This document shows positions 46,970-57,852 of a stretch of 64,000 bases of DNA, in pieces. Position numbers and translations under genes: made by a program. The notes under the pieces are model-generated. The model did no database searches. It had not been told where the DNA came from and saw only the letters and a program-made list of their open reading frames with translations. The stretch's first letter is position 1. The number at the start of each line of letters is the position of its first letter. The stretch lies in NCBI GenBank assembly GCA_029255685.2, contig CM055318.2:6887001-6951000 (forward strand). The letters are read 5' to 3'. Origin of the DNA: Silene conica (lineage: Eukaryota; Streptophyta; Magnoliopsida; Caryophyllales; Caryophyllaceae).

Positions 46970-48468
46970 TTAGGGCAAATGTGATGTTATTTGATCGACT
47001 TTACTTTTGCGATACTTACGTCTTAAGTAAGAATCTCTGTCGTTTATTAGTTTGCTTGTAATCATAAATACATAATTTGCTATTTGTTTTTAAACAATTA
47101 GAAAGATTAGATTTTTTAAGTATTAGTAGTATAAACAGCAATTTTAATTATGTTTATGCTCAATTTTGATTATACATCTAGATATATATGAGTATCGTTC
47201 ATTTAATATAAATCTAATTGAACTTATATGCAATGTTTTTTGAGTTTTTAACAATTTTTTTGCGTTATAATTTTTTAGTGTTAAAATTAAAATTATTGGA
47301 TTTTATATTTATTATTTTTGAGTTTCAATATATTATTTTGATTACATTTTTTTTAAAAAGACGCTCAATCTCTTTTTAAAAAAACTCGTAAAATATTTCT
47401 ATAAGCTCAAATTCTTTGTTATAAAGCTCGAAATCTATCAGAGTATCAGATGTATACATCTGGTTATATAATCTTCTCATTGCTATTTTCCTACAATTCA
47501 ATAGTAATAGCTTTTTAATGATACTATGAAACATCATTTGATAAATCAAATAGGGTAAGATTGATAGTATTTAACCATGCAATTATGCAAACAACAAATT
47601 TGAGACGGAGAAGTTAGCTAGATCAGTTGTTCTCTTTAAAATCGTTCGATTTTTGTTTTACTTTCACAAATACTCGTATTTTTAAAAATTGAATGACTAC
47701 ACAAAAATGTCATTTTGCAATAAATAATTTATCAATAATAGAAATTGAAAATTATTGATAATAATAAATGCTCAAATAAAATACAATACTGATGTGGAGT
47801 ATTAAACAAGACAAAGAAATTACATGCTTTTATTGGTGATATGATATTACACTCTCTGTTAATTCCGTTTTCAAGGTATTGATTAATCTTTTATGATAAC
47901 CGCTCGAATTAAACTCAATGACATAAGTTGATCCACCTGACTATCGAATCATTTCACTATTTAAGACAAAAATTTTGTTCTTTTGGAATTAATTTCAATT
48001 TATATTATAACTTTATTTAGTTCCGTTCAATTTAGTCGTTGAACTTCCTTTTTTTTTCAATATTTCATACCTAATCAACATTACTTAACCTTATATTCAT
48101 TCAGTTCGATTTAGTTTAACTAAAAAATTATTATATTATACAAAATAATTTAGCTTTGTGAATTAACGAGCAAAAACACAACAAAATATTCATTCCAAGA
48201 CACGCGAACGAATAATATTAATAATACTACGATTGTATCCATCTCTATCTATCGATAGCTAATTAAGAAGACAAAAACTATAAAAGCAATGAAATATAGA
48301 GCCGCCGGGAAAGCTCGTGGGATATTGTCCAATAAAAGTAGAGCAATTGGACCACCTTCACGTGCTCTGGTACCGGCATTGACACGTTAATTCGTTAAGG
48401 ACGTGTTTCCTGCTTCTTCTCGCATCCATACACGCACGTGCATACTCTGCTACCCTCATCCACATTAT

Positions 48469-48500
<32 letters not shown>

Positions 48501-48913
48501 CTCTTTTTCTTCCTAATTTTAGCTTAACCTAATTCTGTTCGCTTTACTTTAAAACAATTTACTCCGTATTTATTACAAGTACTTAGATAAGATTATGGGT
48601 AGTCCGGAGATAAGGCTTTGGTAAGTCTTAAGATAAGACTTATCTAAGACTACCAATAATGTACTCAAATCTTAACAAAATTTTAAGTTGAGTCATGAAA
48701 ATCCAGCACTGAACTTAACACTTTTATAGAGTCTTAACCACACCTCTTTATAATTACAACCAATAAATGACTACTATGGGTTAAAATGTAGTGGAAAAGT
48801 AGAGTCTGAACAATAGAAAATAATAAAATATAGTAGAAAATTGATGTGCTAGAGTCTTAAGACAGTCTGGCGGATAATCTTACCATTCGTCTAGTTTACC
48901 ATATAAGTTAACA
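46970..48913. other. Intergenic, AT-rich
   Basis: No gene supported. (AAT)n microsatellite at 48471-48500. A possible degenerate inverted-repeat element spans about 48587-48884 (TAAGATTATGGGTAGTCCG against inverted TAAGATTATCCGCCAGACTG), with an internal palindrome AGTCTTAAGATAAGACTT; this is weak. Confidence 0.5.
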
Positions 48914-50175
48914 CTAGTTTTAACCCGTGCAAAAATGCACGGGTTGCTTCTTAAAATTCTAATATTTAAAATTTGTTAAGAATAATGTGAATATAACTCT
49001 ACATTATTATTTTCATTGTTGCAAATTAAACACCAATGTGGATGTAATCTGTTGTTTGTATTTTAAAATATCGATTAGTTTATCGGTCTTTCAATTACTT
49101 TAATTTGATCAACTTTGGCCGAGTTAAAAAATATATGAGGAGTAACATTGTATGTGTTACTACGTAATTTGTTGACGACTAATAGTAACTCCCAATTTAA
49201 TACATATACATAAACAACCACATCAAAAAAATGGGCTCAAATTTAAATTGAGTGCGCATTAAAAATGAGCATTTGACAACACATATGAAATGAATTTATA
49301 TTATATTACCTAAGCACCAAAAAACGCATACTAAATTACTAACCTTAATATTCTACTGTTACAGTACATTGCAATTTTGCTACTCGCCGTTTTTTGTAAT
49401 TTGAGATTATTTTCAAATTAATACTCCATATTATTTAGACAATCTTCTCTATACCCTCTCTATACAATATACCTTTACTTTTGAGATAAGATGTGCAATT
49501 GTTCAAATTCTTGTTTCATTTTATATCATATCTGCAAATTAATGATGCTCGCTACTTATTTGTCTATTATGTTATCTGCTACCATACTTTACTTCATTTT
49601 GTAACTATGTTAAGAGAATGTTTTTTATTAAGATGTTGTTTTCGTCATATATCTTAATTAAATGATTTTCTTTGTACTTTTTAAATCGATCACATGTCAT
49701 TGTTTCCGTATTATGCAATATATAGTTGGTAAAATTCATAACAGTTTTTTTTGCTTTTTTAGAGCTAATGTGTATTATTATATTCTTCTTTAGAATTTTA
49801 TTTTATCCTATTAGTATTATAGTTGATGTATTCTTTCGTACTTTATTTTAATTGTTATTGTAATTGCAATTTATAATTGTAGTAAAAATTTGGACTGACT
49901 TAATTTATTGTGATTTATTAGTAAAACTTGAGCTGAATTATTTACGTTCTAAGTTATTCATTATTTTTTATTATTCACTAATATTTACGTGTAGAAAATA
50001 TAAACGTAAATATTTACGTTTAAAACTTAAACATATAAAGATTTTTCAGCAACTAATTCCATATATTTTTGTTTTCTGTGGGTCCCACATTTACTTAAAC
50101 TAAATAAAATTAAAAACATGAATGTGATGACGTGGCTTAAGGAAAATGCTTGAAATGTTTTTGGTTTTATATAGA
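48914..50175 (-). mobile_element. Non-autonomous Helitron
   Basis: On the minus strand the element starts TCTATATAAAACCAAAAACA (complement of 50156-50175) preceded by A. It ends with the perfect hairpin AACCCGTGCA/TGCACGGGTT followed by AAAACTAG and then T. Thus 5'-TC, 3'-hairpin-CTAG and insertion between A and T, all Helitron hallmarks, are present. The 1262-bp body has no Rep or helicase motif and no duplication at the target, as expected for this class. Confidence 0.85.
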
Positions 50176-50894
50176 TAAGATTGTTTGAGTCGATTTATAC
50201 TAATATAATAATATAATAATGTAATTGTATAACAGAGCTAAGATCAAGTTTATTTCTGGATAAAAATTATCACAAAAATCACGTTTTATAATGTAGTAAT
50301 AAATTTGTGTACAACTGTGTTATACAAGCATTTTCAATATAGGTTAATAATTAAGTCTAGAAACCGAGATTTTAATCTCTTCTAATTTCTAAACCAGTTT
50401 TTTCCTTTTTTATAAATCAAAATATCCACCTTTGACAACAATAAGTGATACTCTCATTCAATTGACAAATAGATAAATATCTTACTTGTTCAAGAAAATT
50501 TCTTAGTATTTGAATTGGTTTACTATTATCGAACAATGACTGTAATTGCCGAACTAGAACAATTCAACAAATAATCAAGATGAAGGACCTATATAATATT
50601 TTTCGGAAATATCCCTTATATACTAAAAAAATAACACAATTCTAAAATTTTCCTTAAATTTCATGCCATGTATTCATTTTCTAACAAGTGCCTCCATCTC
50701 TTGGTAATTAATCTCACTCTCATCCTCTTTTTATTTACATAACATAAATAAAATAATTCAATTTCTTTAAATTCTTTTCTGACTACTAACTATAATAGAT
50801 ACGAGTATTAAATTTCAAACTATATTGTTTTATAACGGTGATTTAATTCTAATAATCATGAATTACTCATTATAATATCTAATATTATCATATA
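50176..50894. other. Intergenic, no feature seen
   Basis: AT-rich, without a supported gene or repeat boundary. Confidence 0.5.
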
Positions 50895-51122
50895 CTTCCT
50901 CCATTCCAATCAATTTTATATATTTGTTTTATTCACGTTTTCAATACTCGTTTTCTTTTGTTAATATCTTTGATATTTACAATGTACTATGTAAAACTAT
51001 TTAAATAAGATCTCACGTGATTATCTTTTACGCTATATATTAAAAATTGTGTCGAAAATTCACTCTACTTATAAATAGTGCTCATAAAATGAAATGTATA
51101 AAATTAATTGGAATGGAGAAAG
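50895..51122. mobile_element. Stowaway-like MITE
   Basis: Terminal inverted repeats CTTCCTCCATTCCAATCAAT and ATTAATTGGAATGGAGAAAG are flanked by TA on both sides. The size of about 228 bp and the ends fit Tc1/mariner-derived Stowaway elements. Confidence 0.75.
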
Positions 51123-51204
51123 TAATAAAACCATGCATAAATGGACCGAACCATATTAGTTCTCCATCAAACAACAACCGATATTTTTTAAGACAATATA
51201 TACC

Positions 51205-51313
51205 GAAGATGTCTACTGGTTAAGACGGAAGTATTATGGACGATAGGTCCAAGAATCGAATCCCCCTCCCCTATTGTAATGCGACTAAATGCGCTCTCCG
51301 TTGAAAAAAAAAA
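51205..51313 (+). mobile_element. Probable tRNA-derived SINE
   Basis: An A-box-like TGGTTAAGACGG (51217-51228) and a B-box-like GAATCGAATCC (51253-51263) at the normal spacing are followed by CCCCTCCC, CTCTCCGTTG and an A-run. The element is short, about 110 bp. The flanking AATATA on both sides may be a short target duplication. Confidence 0.6.
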
Positions 51314-51563
51314 TAATATAAAAAATGCGTAAAATAAATTTCGTCCGGTAAATGTGTATATTCGTCTTAAATAAAAATTAGGATTAAATTAAGAAAAAGG
51401 AAAAGAAAAAGAAAAGAGAGGGGGCAAAGACCTCGTGAGCAGGCTGTCAGAGAAATGCCTAACTAAACTACTCCATATTTCACAACTCACACGCTCTATT
51501 CCCTCCTTCCACACCATTACCATTTCCATTACTAGAGAGAGAAAGCTAGAAGAAGATCCAACA
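51314..51563 (+). promoter_or_regulatory. Proximal upstream region of the BZR1-type gene
   Basis: An A/G-rich tract (AAGGAAAAGAAAAAGAAAAG) at 51393-51430, followed by a pyrimidine-rich leader up to the ATG. No TATA position can be fixed with confidence. Confidence 0.35.
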
Positions 51564-53015
51564 ATGGCGGGATCAACTGGAAGACTACCAACATGGAAAG
51601 AAAGAGAAAACAACAAGAAACGAGAAAGAAGACGACGTGCAATTGCTGCTAAAATATTTGCTGGTTTAAGATCTCAGGGTAATTATAAACTTCCTAAACA
51701 CTGTGATAATAATGAAGTTTTGAAATCTCTTTGTCTTGAAGCTGGTTGGATTGTTGAAGATGATGGTACTACTTATCGTCAGGTTATTTCTTAGATCTAT
51801 TCTTTTCTGGCTTTTCATTTTTATGCTTTGTTGTTGATTGTCGATTTAGTTCGGATTCGAGTCGGGTAGGGTTATTAGGGTTTTTAGTTAATCGAAACTC
51901 GTGAACTCTGGTTACGATAGATCAAACCCAGTATACTGTATACAGGTTGATGATTTGAGGTCGTCAAGGGTGTTTTGGTCATTTAATACCGTTGAATTAA
52001 ACTCTAACAGTTACTGTATTTGGGAAGATTGCTCTTGTGTAAAACGGTTTTATACTAATTTTGTGTAAAACCGTCTCACACAAGAATTTGTGCCATTGTT
52101 AGTACTCCCTCGTCCGTTTATCTTTGATTAAAATACCGCACAAAGAAAAAAAAAAAAGGTAAATAAATGATTGGGACGGAGGGATTACCAATTGAAGCAC
52201 TTGAGAATGGCATTTGGTTGTTTGAGTTGAGTAATTGAGTATTTGAGTGTGTTTCTCAAATTTGTTTGGTAAATTTGCAGGGATGCAGGCCACCTCCAAT
52301 GGAGATTGGGGGAACATCGACGAATATTAGTGGTTGTTCGTCTGTTCAACAGAGTCCTCAATCATCGGCTTACCCTAGTCCTATACCTTCATACCATGCT
52401 AGCCCAACATCGTCATCATTTCCAAGTCCTTCGCGTTATGATTCAAATCCGTCTTCTTACTTACTCCCGTTTCTTCAGAACTTGGCTTCCATTCCCACGA
52501 ATTTACCCCCTATCCGGATTTCTAGTAGTGCCCCTGTGACACCCCCTCTTTCTTCTCCGACTTCTAGAGGGTCTAAGCGTAAATCTGATTGGGAGTGCCT
52601 GTCGAATTCTAATGGTTCTGGCTCGCAACAATCTATGCGTCACCACCCGCTTTTTGCTGTTTCAGCCCCGTCTAGCCCTTCACGCCGGAACAATAACAAT
52701 ATTGCTACTCCTACCATACCTGAATGTGATGAGTCGGATGCATCAACGGTTGATTCAGGTAGATGGGTCAGTTTTCAAACTGGAGCCCCTCTTGGAGCTC
52801 CATCCTCTCCTACTTTCAATCTAGTGAAACAAGCTGTTGCTCAGCATAGTAGCATCCAAGAGTCGTTTAATGGGATGAGTCTTGGGTGGGGTCGTGGTTC
52901 AGAGTTTGAGTTTGAAAATGGGGCCGCTGTTAATGCTTGGGAAGGGGAGAGAATACATGAAGTAGGCGTCGAGGATTTGGAGCTTACTCTTGGTGGGGCC
53001 AAGGCTAGAAATTGA
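51564..53015 (+). CDS. BZR1: BES1/BZR1 family brassinosteroid transcription factor
   Basis: Two exons, 51564-51782 and 52281-53015, join in phase 0 to give 317 codons. The start is the ATG of [20 protein letters not shown]; frames further upstream lie in the leader. The N-terminal DNA-binding domain (about residues 7-85) has the family's basic stretch [15 protein letters not shown] and continues [20 protein letters not shown], ending just past the splice junction (TYRQ|GCRPPP). Then come Ser/Pro repeats that GSK3/BIN2 kinases phosphorylate ([16 protein letters not shown]), a 14-3-3-type site region ([18 protein letters not shown]), a PEST/PP2A-type segment ([16 protein letters not shown]) and a C-terminal EAR repressor motif (DLELTLG). 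In the family, brassinosteroid signalling dephosphorylates the protein, which enters the nucleus and binds E-box/BRRE promoters. BZR1 versus BES1/BEH1 orthology cannot be settled by eye. Confidence 0.92.
52034..52084. repeat. Palindromic MITE remnant in the BZR1 intron
   Basis: CTTGTGTAAAACGG faces CCGTCTCACACAAG around a short centre. Its form is like other short fold-back repeats, and no target duplication is visible. Confidence 0.5.
52105..52185. mobile_element. Short Stowaway-type MITE in the BZR1 intron
   Basis: CTCCCTCGTCCGTTTATCTT at the left and GGGACGGAGGGAT at the right, with TA at both flanks. At about 81 bp it is unusually short, and it contains an A12 run, so it is probably an internally deleted copy. 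It lies about 95 bp upstream of the exon 2 acceptor. Confidence 0.7.
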
Positions 53016-54446
53016 GTTTTATGCCTCCGCCATGAAAATGAAACTGCAAATTTTAATGCCTTCTGAAATCGGCATATCCAGTATCCTGCTTTAGGATCAG
53101 CTGTACAGTACAGTTTCCTGTGAAATTGATTGGTATTGAAGGCCTGATGATTCGAAAGGAAGTGTTATTGAAAGACGAGGACAAATCCTTGAGGTAGAAG
53201 CGGCGAACCTTTCTGAAAACTGAAAGGCAGGCCATATTAATGTTGCTTCTCTTTATTTCATTTTTTTTCTTCTGAAGTTTTTTTTTAAAAAATTATTTAG
53301 GTATGTCAATAGAATCTTAGTGCTGTTGGACTTGGTTCATCTTACTGGCTCTGAAATTGCAGATAACCTGTTATATCTGAGGCAATTGCATGTCTGCAAA
53401 CAAACTGTTGTCTGTAGTGCTAAAGTTGCAGGTTTATAGAATCTTGGCCAGTTTGAGTTATGATGGAATATATATATTGAGCTGTTAAGGTTCTACTCCA
53501 CTTTTGTGTTTTCTTCTCTTTTCTTTGGGGAATACATTGCATCAATATCCTCATATCGACACCAGATCTCTCTCTCACCCAACCCACATTGACGACAGCA
53601 CAAGCATCTGATGGGATGGCTCACATCGACAACTAACCCTGCCATGGGAAGCACACACTTATGTTGACAACCGATCCCCTACCTTGAGAACTTATACCCT
53701 ACCTTGTAATTCCCATCCTGCACCTTAAAATCCTATATCGAGGTTTTCATAGGTGGGGAGAACAGATTCAAGGGTGGACGATGGGTTTTTAATGATTTTC
53801 TGGTGAGGGGAGCACTGATAGTTGAGGTGGGTAAAGGTGATTTCAAGGGTGCGGATGGTGAGGGGTAGGGAGTTCCGGTGGTGAAGCTGGGACGGTGGTG
53901 GACTGGTGGGTGGGTTAAGACCTAAGGGTGAGCTGAGGTTGCTTGTGGACTATGTTACTCTTGTTTAGAAGTACTCGACATGGGTACGTGTTCAAGTGTT
54001 GGACTCGGCTATTTTATTGAAAAGTATACACATTTTGGTCTAAAATGAGGTGTCCATGTGTCTACCAATGTTAAGTGTTGAGTGTCGGACACGGGTACGT
54101 GAGAAAATTAGAAGCGTCGGAGTAACATAGCTTGTGGACATAGTGGAGGCGATAGTACGAAGTGTTAGAGAGTGGGACACTAGGTGTTTGTATATTACTA
54201 CATTTGTCCGTCCATGCACAATTGCATGCCCAAATAAAGGAAATATGGAAGAAAACGCGGAAAATAAGTAGTTTGTGAGTTATGTCTTATGTGTACTACT
54301 TTTGCCGTTTGGTTGTTTTATTTTCGTGTTCAATAAGGTAGTATCGACAAATCAGAAGCAGCCCGCAAGCTTGAAACACAGATGAAAGGCTTAAACTTAA
54401 ACAGGATAGCCGGTCCAATTTTGCAAATTCAATATCGAATCAGGTC
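53016..54446. other. BZR1 3' region and intergenic
   Basis: The first 500 bp or so probably include the BZR1 3' untranslated region. The stretch 53960-54120 has two related segments around GACATGGGTACGTG and GACACGGGTACGTG, likely a repeat fragment. No gene is supported. Confidence 0.45.
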
Positions 54447-55029
54447 AAACTAAGGATGCAAATGGGTTTGTAAATATCTATGTGACTTCTCTCTTAAACG
54501 AGAGCTTTCTCTCTCCTACGCGAGAGCTTTTTTATTAAAATTTCTTTGATCTTATCAAAAAATATTTAATCTCCCAATAATCTATGGTTCTCTCGTAATT
54601 CAAATTAATTACTTACACTAGTCATCTAAAGCACGTGTACTTTCTTGGGGATTTCAATAATCAATCAGTTATCATTACTTTACACTGATTTCTGATTGGG
54701 GTTTTTTGCGTGTAAGGCTTTTTCTTCAGTTTGATCGGGGGTAATCATTGTTAAGGAGGTATTTTAATTGGGGGGTCTGACATGCACGAGTTTTAAGCTT
54801 CTCTTAGTGGTCTTGGGTTTGTTCTTTCTGACCTTGGCGTGCAGATTTTAATTTGCAGTTTTCTAGGGTTAGGGTTTGAGGGATAATTAAGTGCTTTTCC
54901 AAGCGTGGTATTGGGGAAGTGTCTTATCTGGTAGTTTTAGGGTTTTTTAGCTCCTGTCTTGTCATACGAAGGTGAAGGGTTTCTAGCTTGGATCAGTGGA
55001 GTTTAAGAGGTGTATTTAAAGGAGCATTG

Positions 55030-57852
55030 ATGAGGAAGTTTTCTTCACCACGGGGTAATCAAAAATTTGCAGAGTATCATTATCACAGTAAAAAAAGAAA
55101 AAAAGTTACATCTTCAACCATCTCCTCTTCTCTCTCAGAAGACATGGAGTTTGAATATCAATTTGGTAGGTTTGCTCTTGGGGTACAAGGAAATGGGGAG
55201 GATATCCCTGTAGGGGGTAATCAGTTTGAACAAGTTCATCAACCTTATGAGGATAATGAGTTTGACCCTATGAATCCTGCACATGTTAATGTATGGAGAT
55301 ATCCGAGAACTGGGGCGATTATTAATGTGGATCCGGCACATTTGAGGATGTCAAGAGAATATTGGGGCAACTGTCTTTTAGGGTTTCTGGTGGATTATAG
55401 GCTATTTGAAGCTGACTTGGTTAATGATGTGATTGAGAGGAAGTGGGATACGAGGGGAAGGATTAATGTGTCAAGGATAGGTGAGATCTTTGTGTTGCAC
55501 TGTGAGAATCCTCTGGATATTGATGATCTTCTGATGAGGAGTACTGCTTCTATTGAGGGAGCTCTTATGGTTTTTGCAAAGTGGTACCCTGATACTGTAC
55601 CACGAACGGTTCGATTTCCCTTTGCTGAGCTATGGGTAAGGGTTTGTGGTTTGCCCTTCGAGTACTTGACTGAGCATGTGGCTGAGTGGCAGGTAAGCTT
55701 ATTAGCCAACAGTTTTATGTTGAACCTTTTAATGGATTACCAGAAAATGATTATTTAAGGCTGAAAGTGTGTATAAAGTTAAATCAACCGCTTGTTCCTG
55801 GTTTTTTCTTAGCTTTGAACAATGAACAACTGCTGTGGGTACAATTCAAATATGAGGAGATTTTTAAGTACTACATTAAGTGTGGTAAAATAGGGCATAC
55901 TGGGGGGCAATGTAGGGAGAGTATGATGACCATAGTTTCGGAGATTACGGGGATGATGGATAGGGCAGTAGACCGTGGCTTTGTGGTATTCCAGACACAA
56001 AGTAATCATACAATGTTCAATCTTGACTTGAGGGCCTCACCATCGACAACCAGATATACTAATTCTAGGATTCAACTAGGAATGAGGAGACAGAGGAGAT
56101 ATTGTAGAGAATCGCCTGAAAGAGTGGTGGATTTTGACTTAGGTGTTACTCCGGGGGGAGGGTATACCCGGGGATGCGATTTGCTGTTACAGCCCAACCC
56201 TTTGCTGGGCCTGTGGTCTTTCCTATTAGGCTGCAGGTGGGAGAGGGGTCTGGTGATTTTGGTAGAGAGGATCAGAATGATAATAATGACAACAGGAGTG
56301 GGGATAGGGATGAGACTGGGAATCAGAGGGCTACTGGTATAGGAGTGGGACTTGGTAATACAGGAGGACATGTGAGAAGGGAGGGGGCTCAAAATATGGA
56401 GGTGGATTTACATCATCATCATTCTCAGGCTCTTACTGAGGAGGAAATGAGGGGAGGGGCTGATCAGGGGCAGATGGAGGTTATCATGAGGGAGGCTACT
56501 GGTGGAGAGGAACAGGAGCAGTTTCATAGTGCTGATGAGGAGTTTGGGGGAACTAATGATGTACAAGGTGGTGTGCAAGGGGAGTATGGAGAGGGGCTGA
56601 GGCAGCTTCAAGCAAATGATCCTTATCTAATTTATGCTGCCCAAAATAGTTTGAGTGGAGTGGTTGATAGGGTTCAGAGAACTCAGGAGGCTGTTCTTTT
56701 TAGACTGGAAGGGGATGAGGAATGGGCAAGAATGGATGATGATTATAGGGGTTTTAATCAAACTTTTGATCCTCCTAGGGGGGATTACCTGTTGTTTTTC
56801 ATTATCCAGAAGGCTATGATGGTATGGAGGTTGTAGGGGGGGCTGATTTGCAGGATAATGATGAAGGAGGGGATTATTTTAATAATGAGGATGACGTTAT
56901 TGTTATTAGTGATGATGAGTCATCACATGAAACTGATGATTATCCATATCATCTCTACAATCCGGCTGCAGGCACTCCAGAAGATTTTTCTGAGTTTCAT
57001 CACAGCTCGGCCATAAATCTAATCTCAGATGAGGAGGGTGGTGAAGAAGTTACTGGAGTGAATACTGAGCTCCAGCTGGGAGTTATGGAGCAAGCTGGAC
57101 AGGGAGATGTTACGTCTGATTTTGTCAATGGGGAAGAGGGGCAGGCGTCCCTCCAACTTTCTACCCCAGTTTGTTTGATAAACAAAGGTAAGGAAATTGA
57201 AGATGGGATCTCTAGACTGGAGCGTGTGGTGGCCGAGGTGAAAAGAGCTAATGAAGAGGCTATATCCAAGGGCAAGGAGGTCATGAAGGAGGCTGTTGAG
57301 GCTATGGTAGAGGGCAGTGGTGTGGGGGATAGCACAGAAAACTCAGACAAGGGCAAGACAGTTAAGTTATTTGATGTCCCTCATCCAGGAGCTTTCTCTT
57401 CTTTGATTGCTTCAATTGATCCTCCAAGTAATTCAGATGGTACATTGGGGATGATTGAAGTGTACCATAAGGATGAAATGGGAGAGGAATTCAGGGATGA
57501 AATTAGAAGTGCAAGAAAGAGGAAATGTGCTACTCAAACAGATTATGTTCTAATTCCAGAAGAGGAGCTATTATCAGTGCAATCAGCCAAAAAATATTTG
57601 GTCAGGATGTCAAAGAAGGGGTGTTTTGGTGCTGGAATCAAAGTCAGTGATACTGGTGGGCAGGAAGATCAGGAAGAGGCTGAAGGGGGAACTCTACAAG
57701 AGGGTTTGGGTGGAGTTGCTTCTGTTTCTGGTGCTGCTTTTACTTTGTCCATTAAGGACTCTGATATGGAGGAATCGTCTGATTCTTCAATGGAGGCTGA
57801 TATGAAGGGCTTTGCGGAGGTTGGGCCATCACAACCTCCACTCTCGCCATGA
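55030..57852 (+). pseudogene. LINE ORF1 protein (DUF4283 and zinc knuckle), three frameshifts
   Basis: RNA-binding chaperone of the LINE particle. The likely start is the ATG at 55030 or 55144 (MEFEYQFGRF). The DUF4283 region spans about 55250-55740 (GNCLLGFLVDYR; VFAKWYPDTV; RVCGLPFEYL). The frame then shifts at about 55690, in the G run at about 56150-56160, and in the T5 run at about 56800; the piece ending at 57852 (MEVVGGADLQD...) is acidic and low-complexity. The zinc knuckle, expected as CX2CX4HX4C, reads YIKCGKIGHTGGQC, so its first cysteine is replaced by tyrosine. ORF1 ends in an ATGA overlap with the ORF2 start. Confidence 0.82.

Noticed and set aside
56408..57356. Long minus-strand frames within the LINE
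   Set aside because: Shadows of the acidic, purine-rich ORF1 coding strand.
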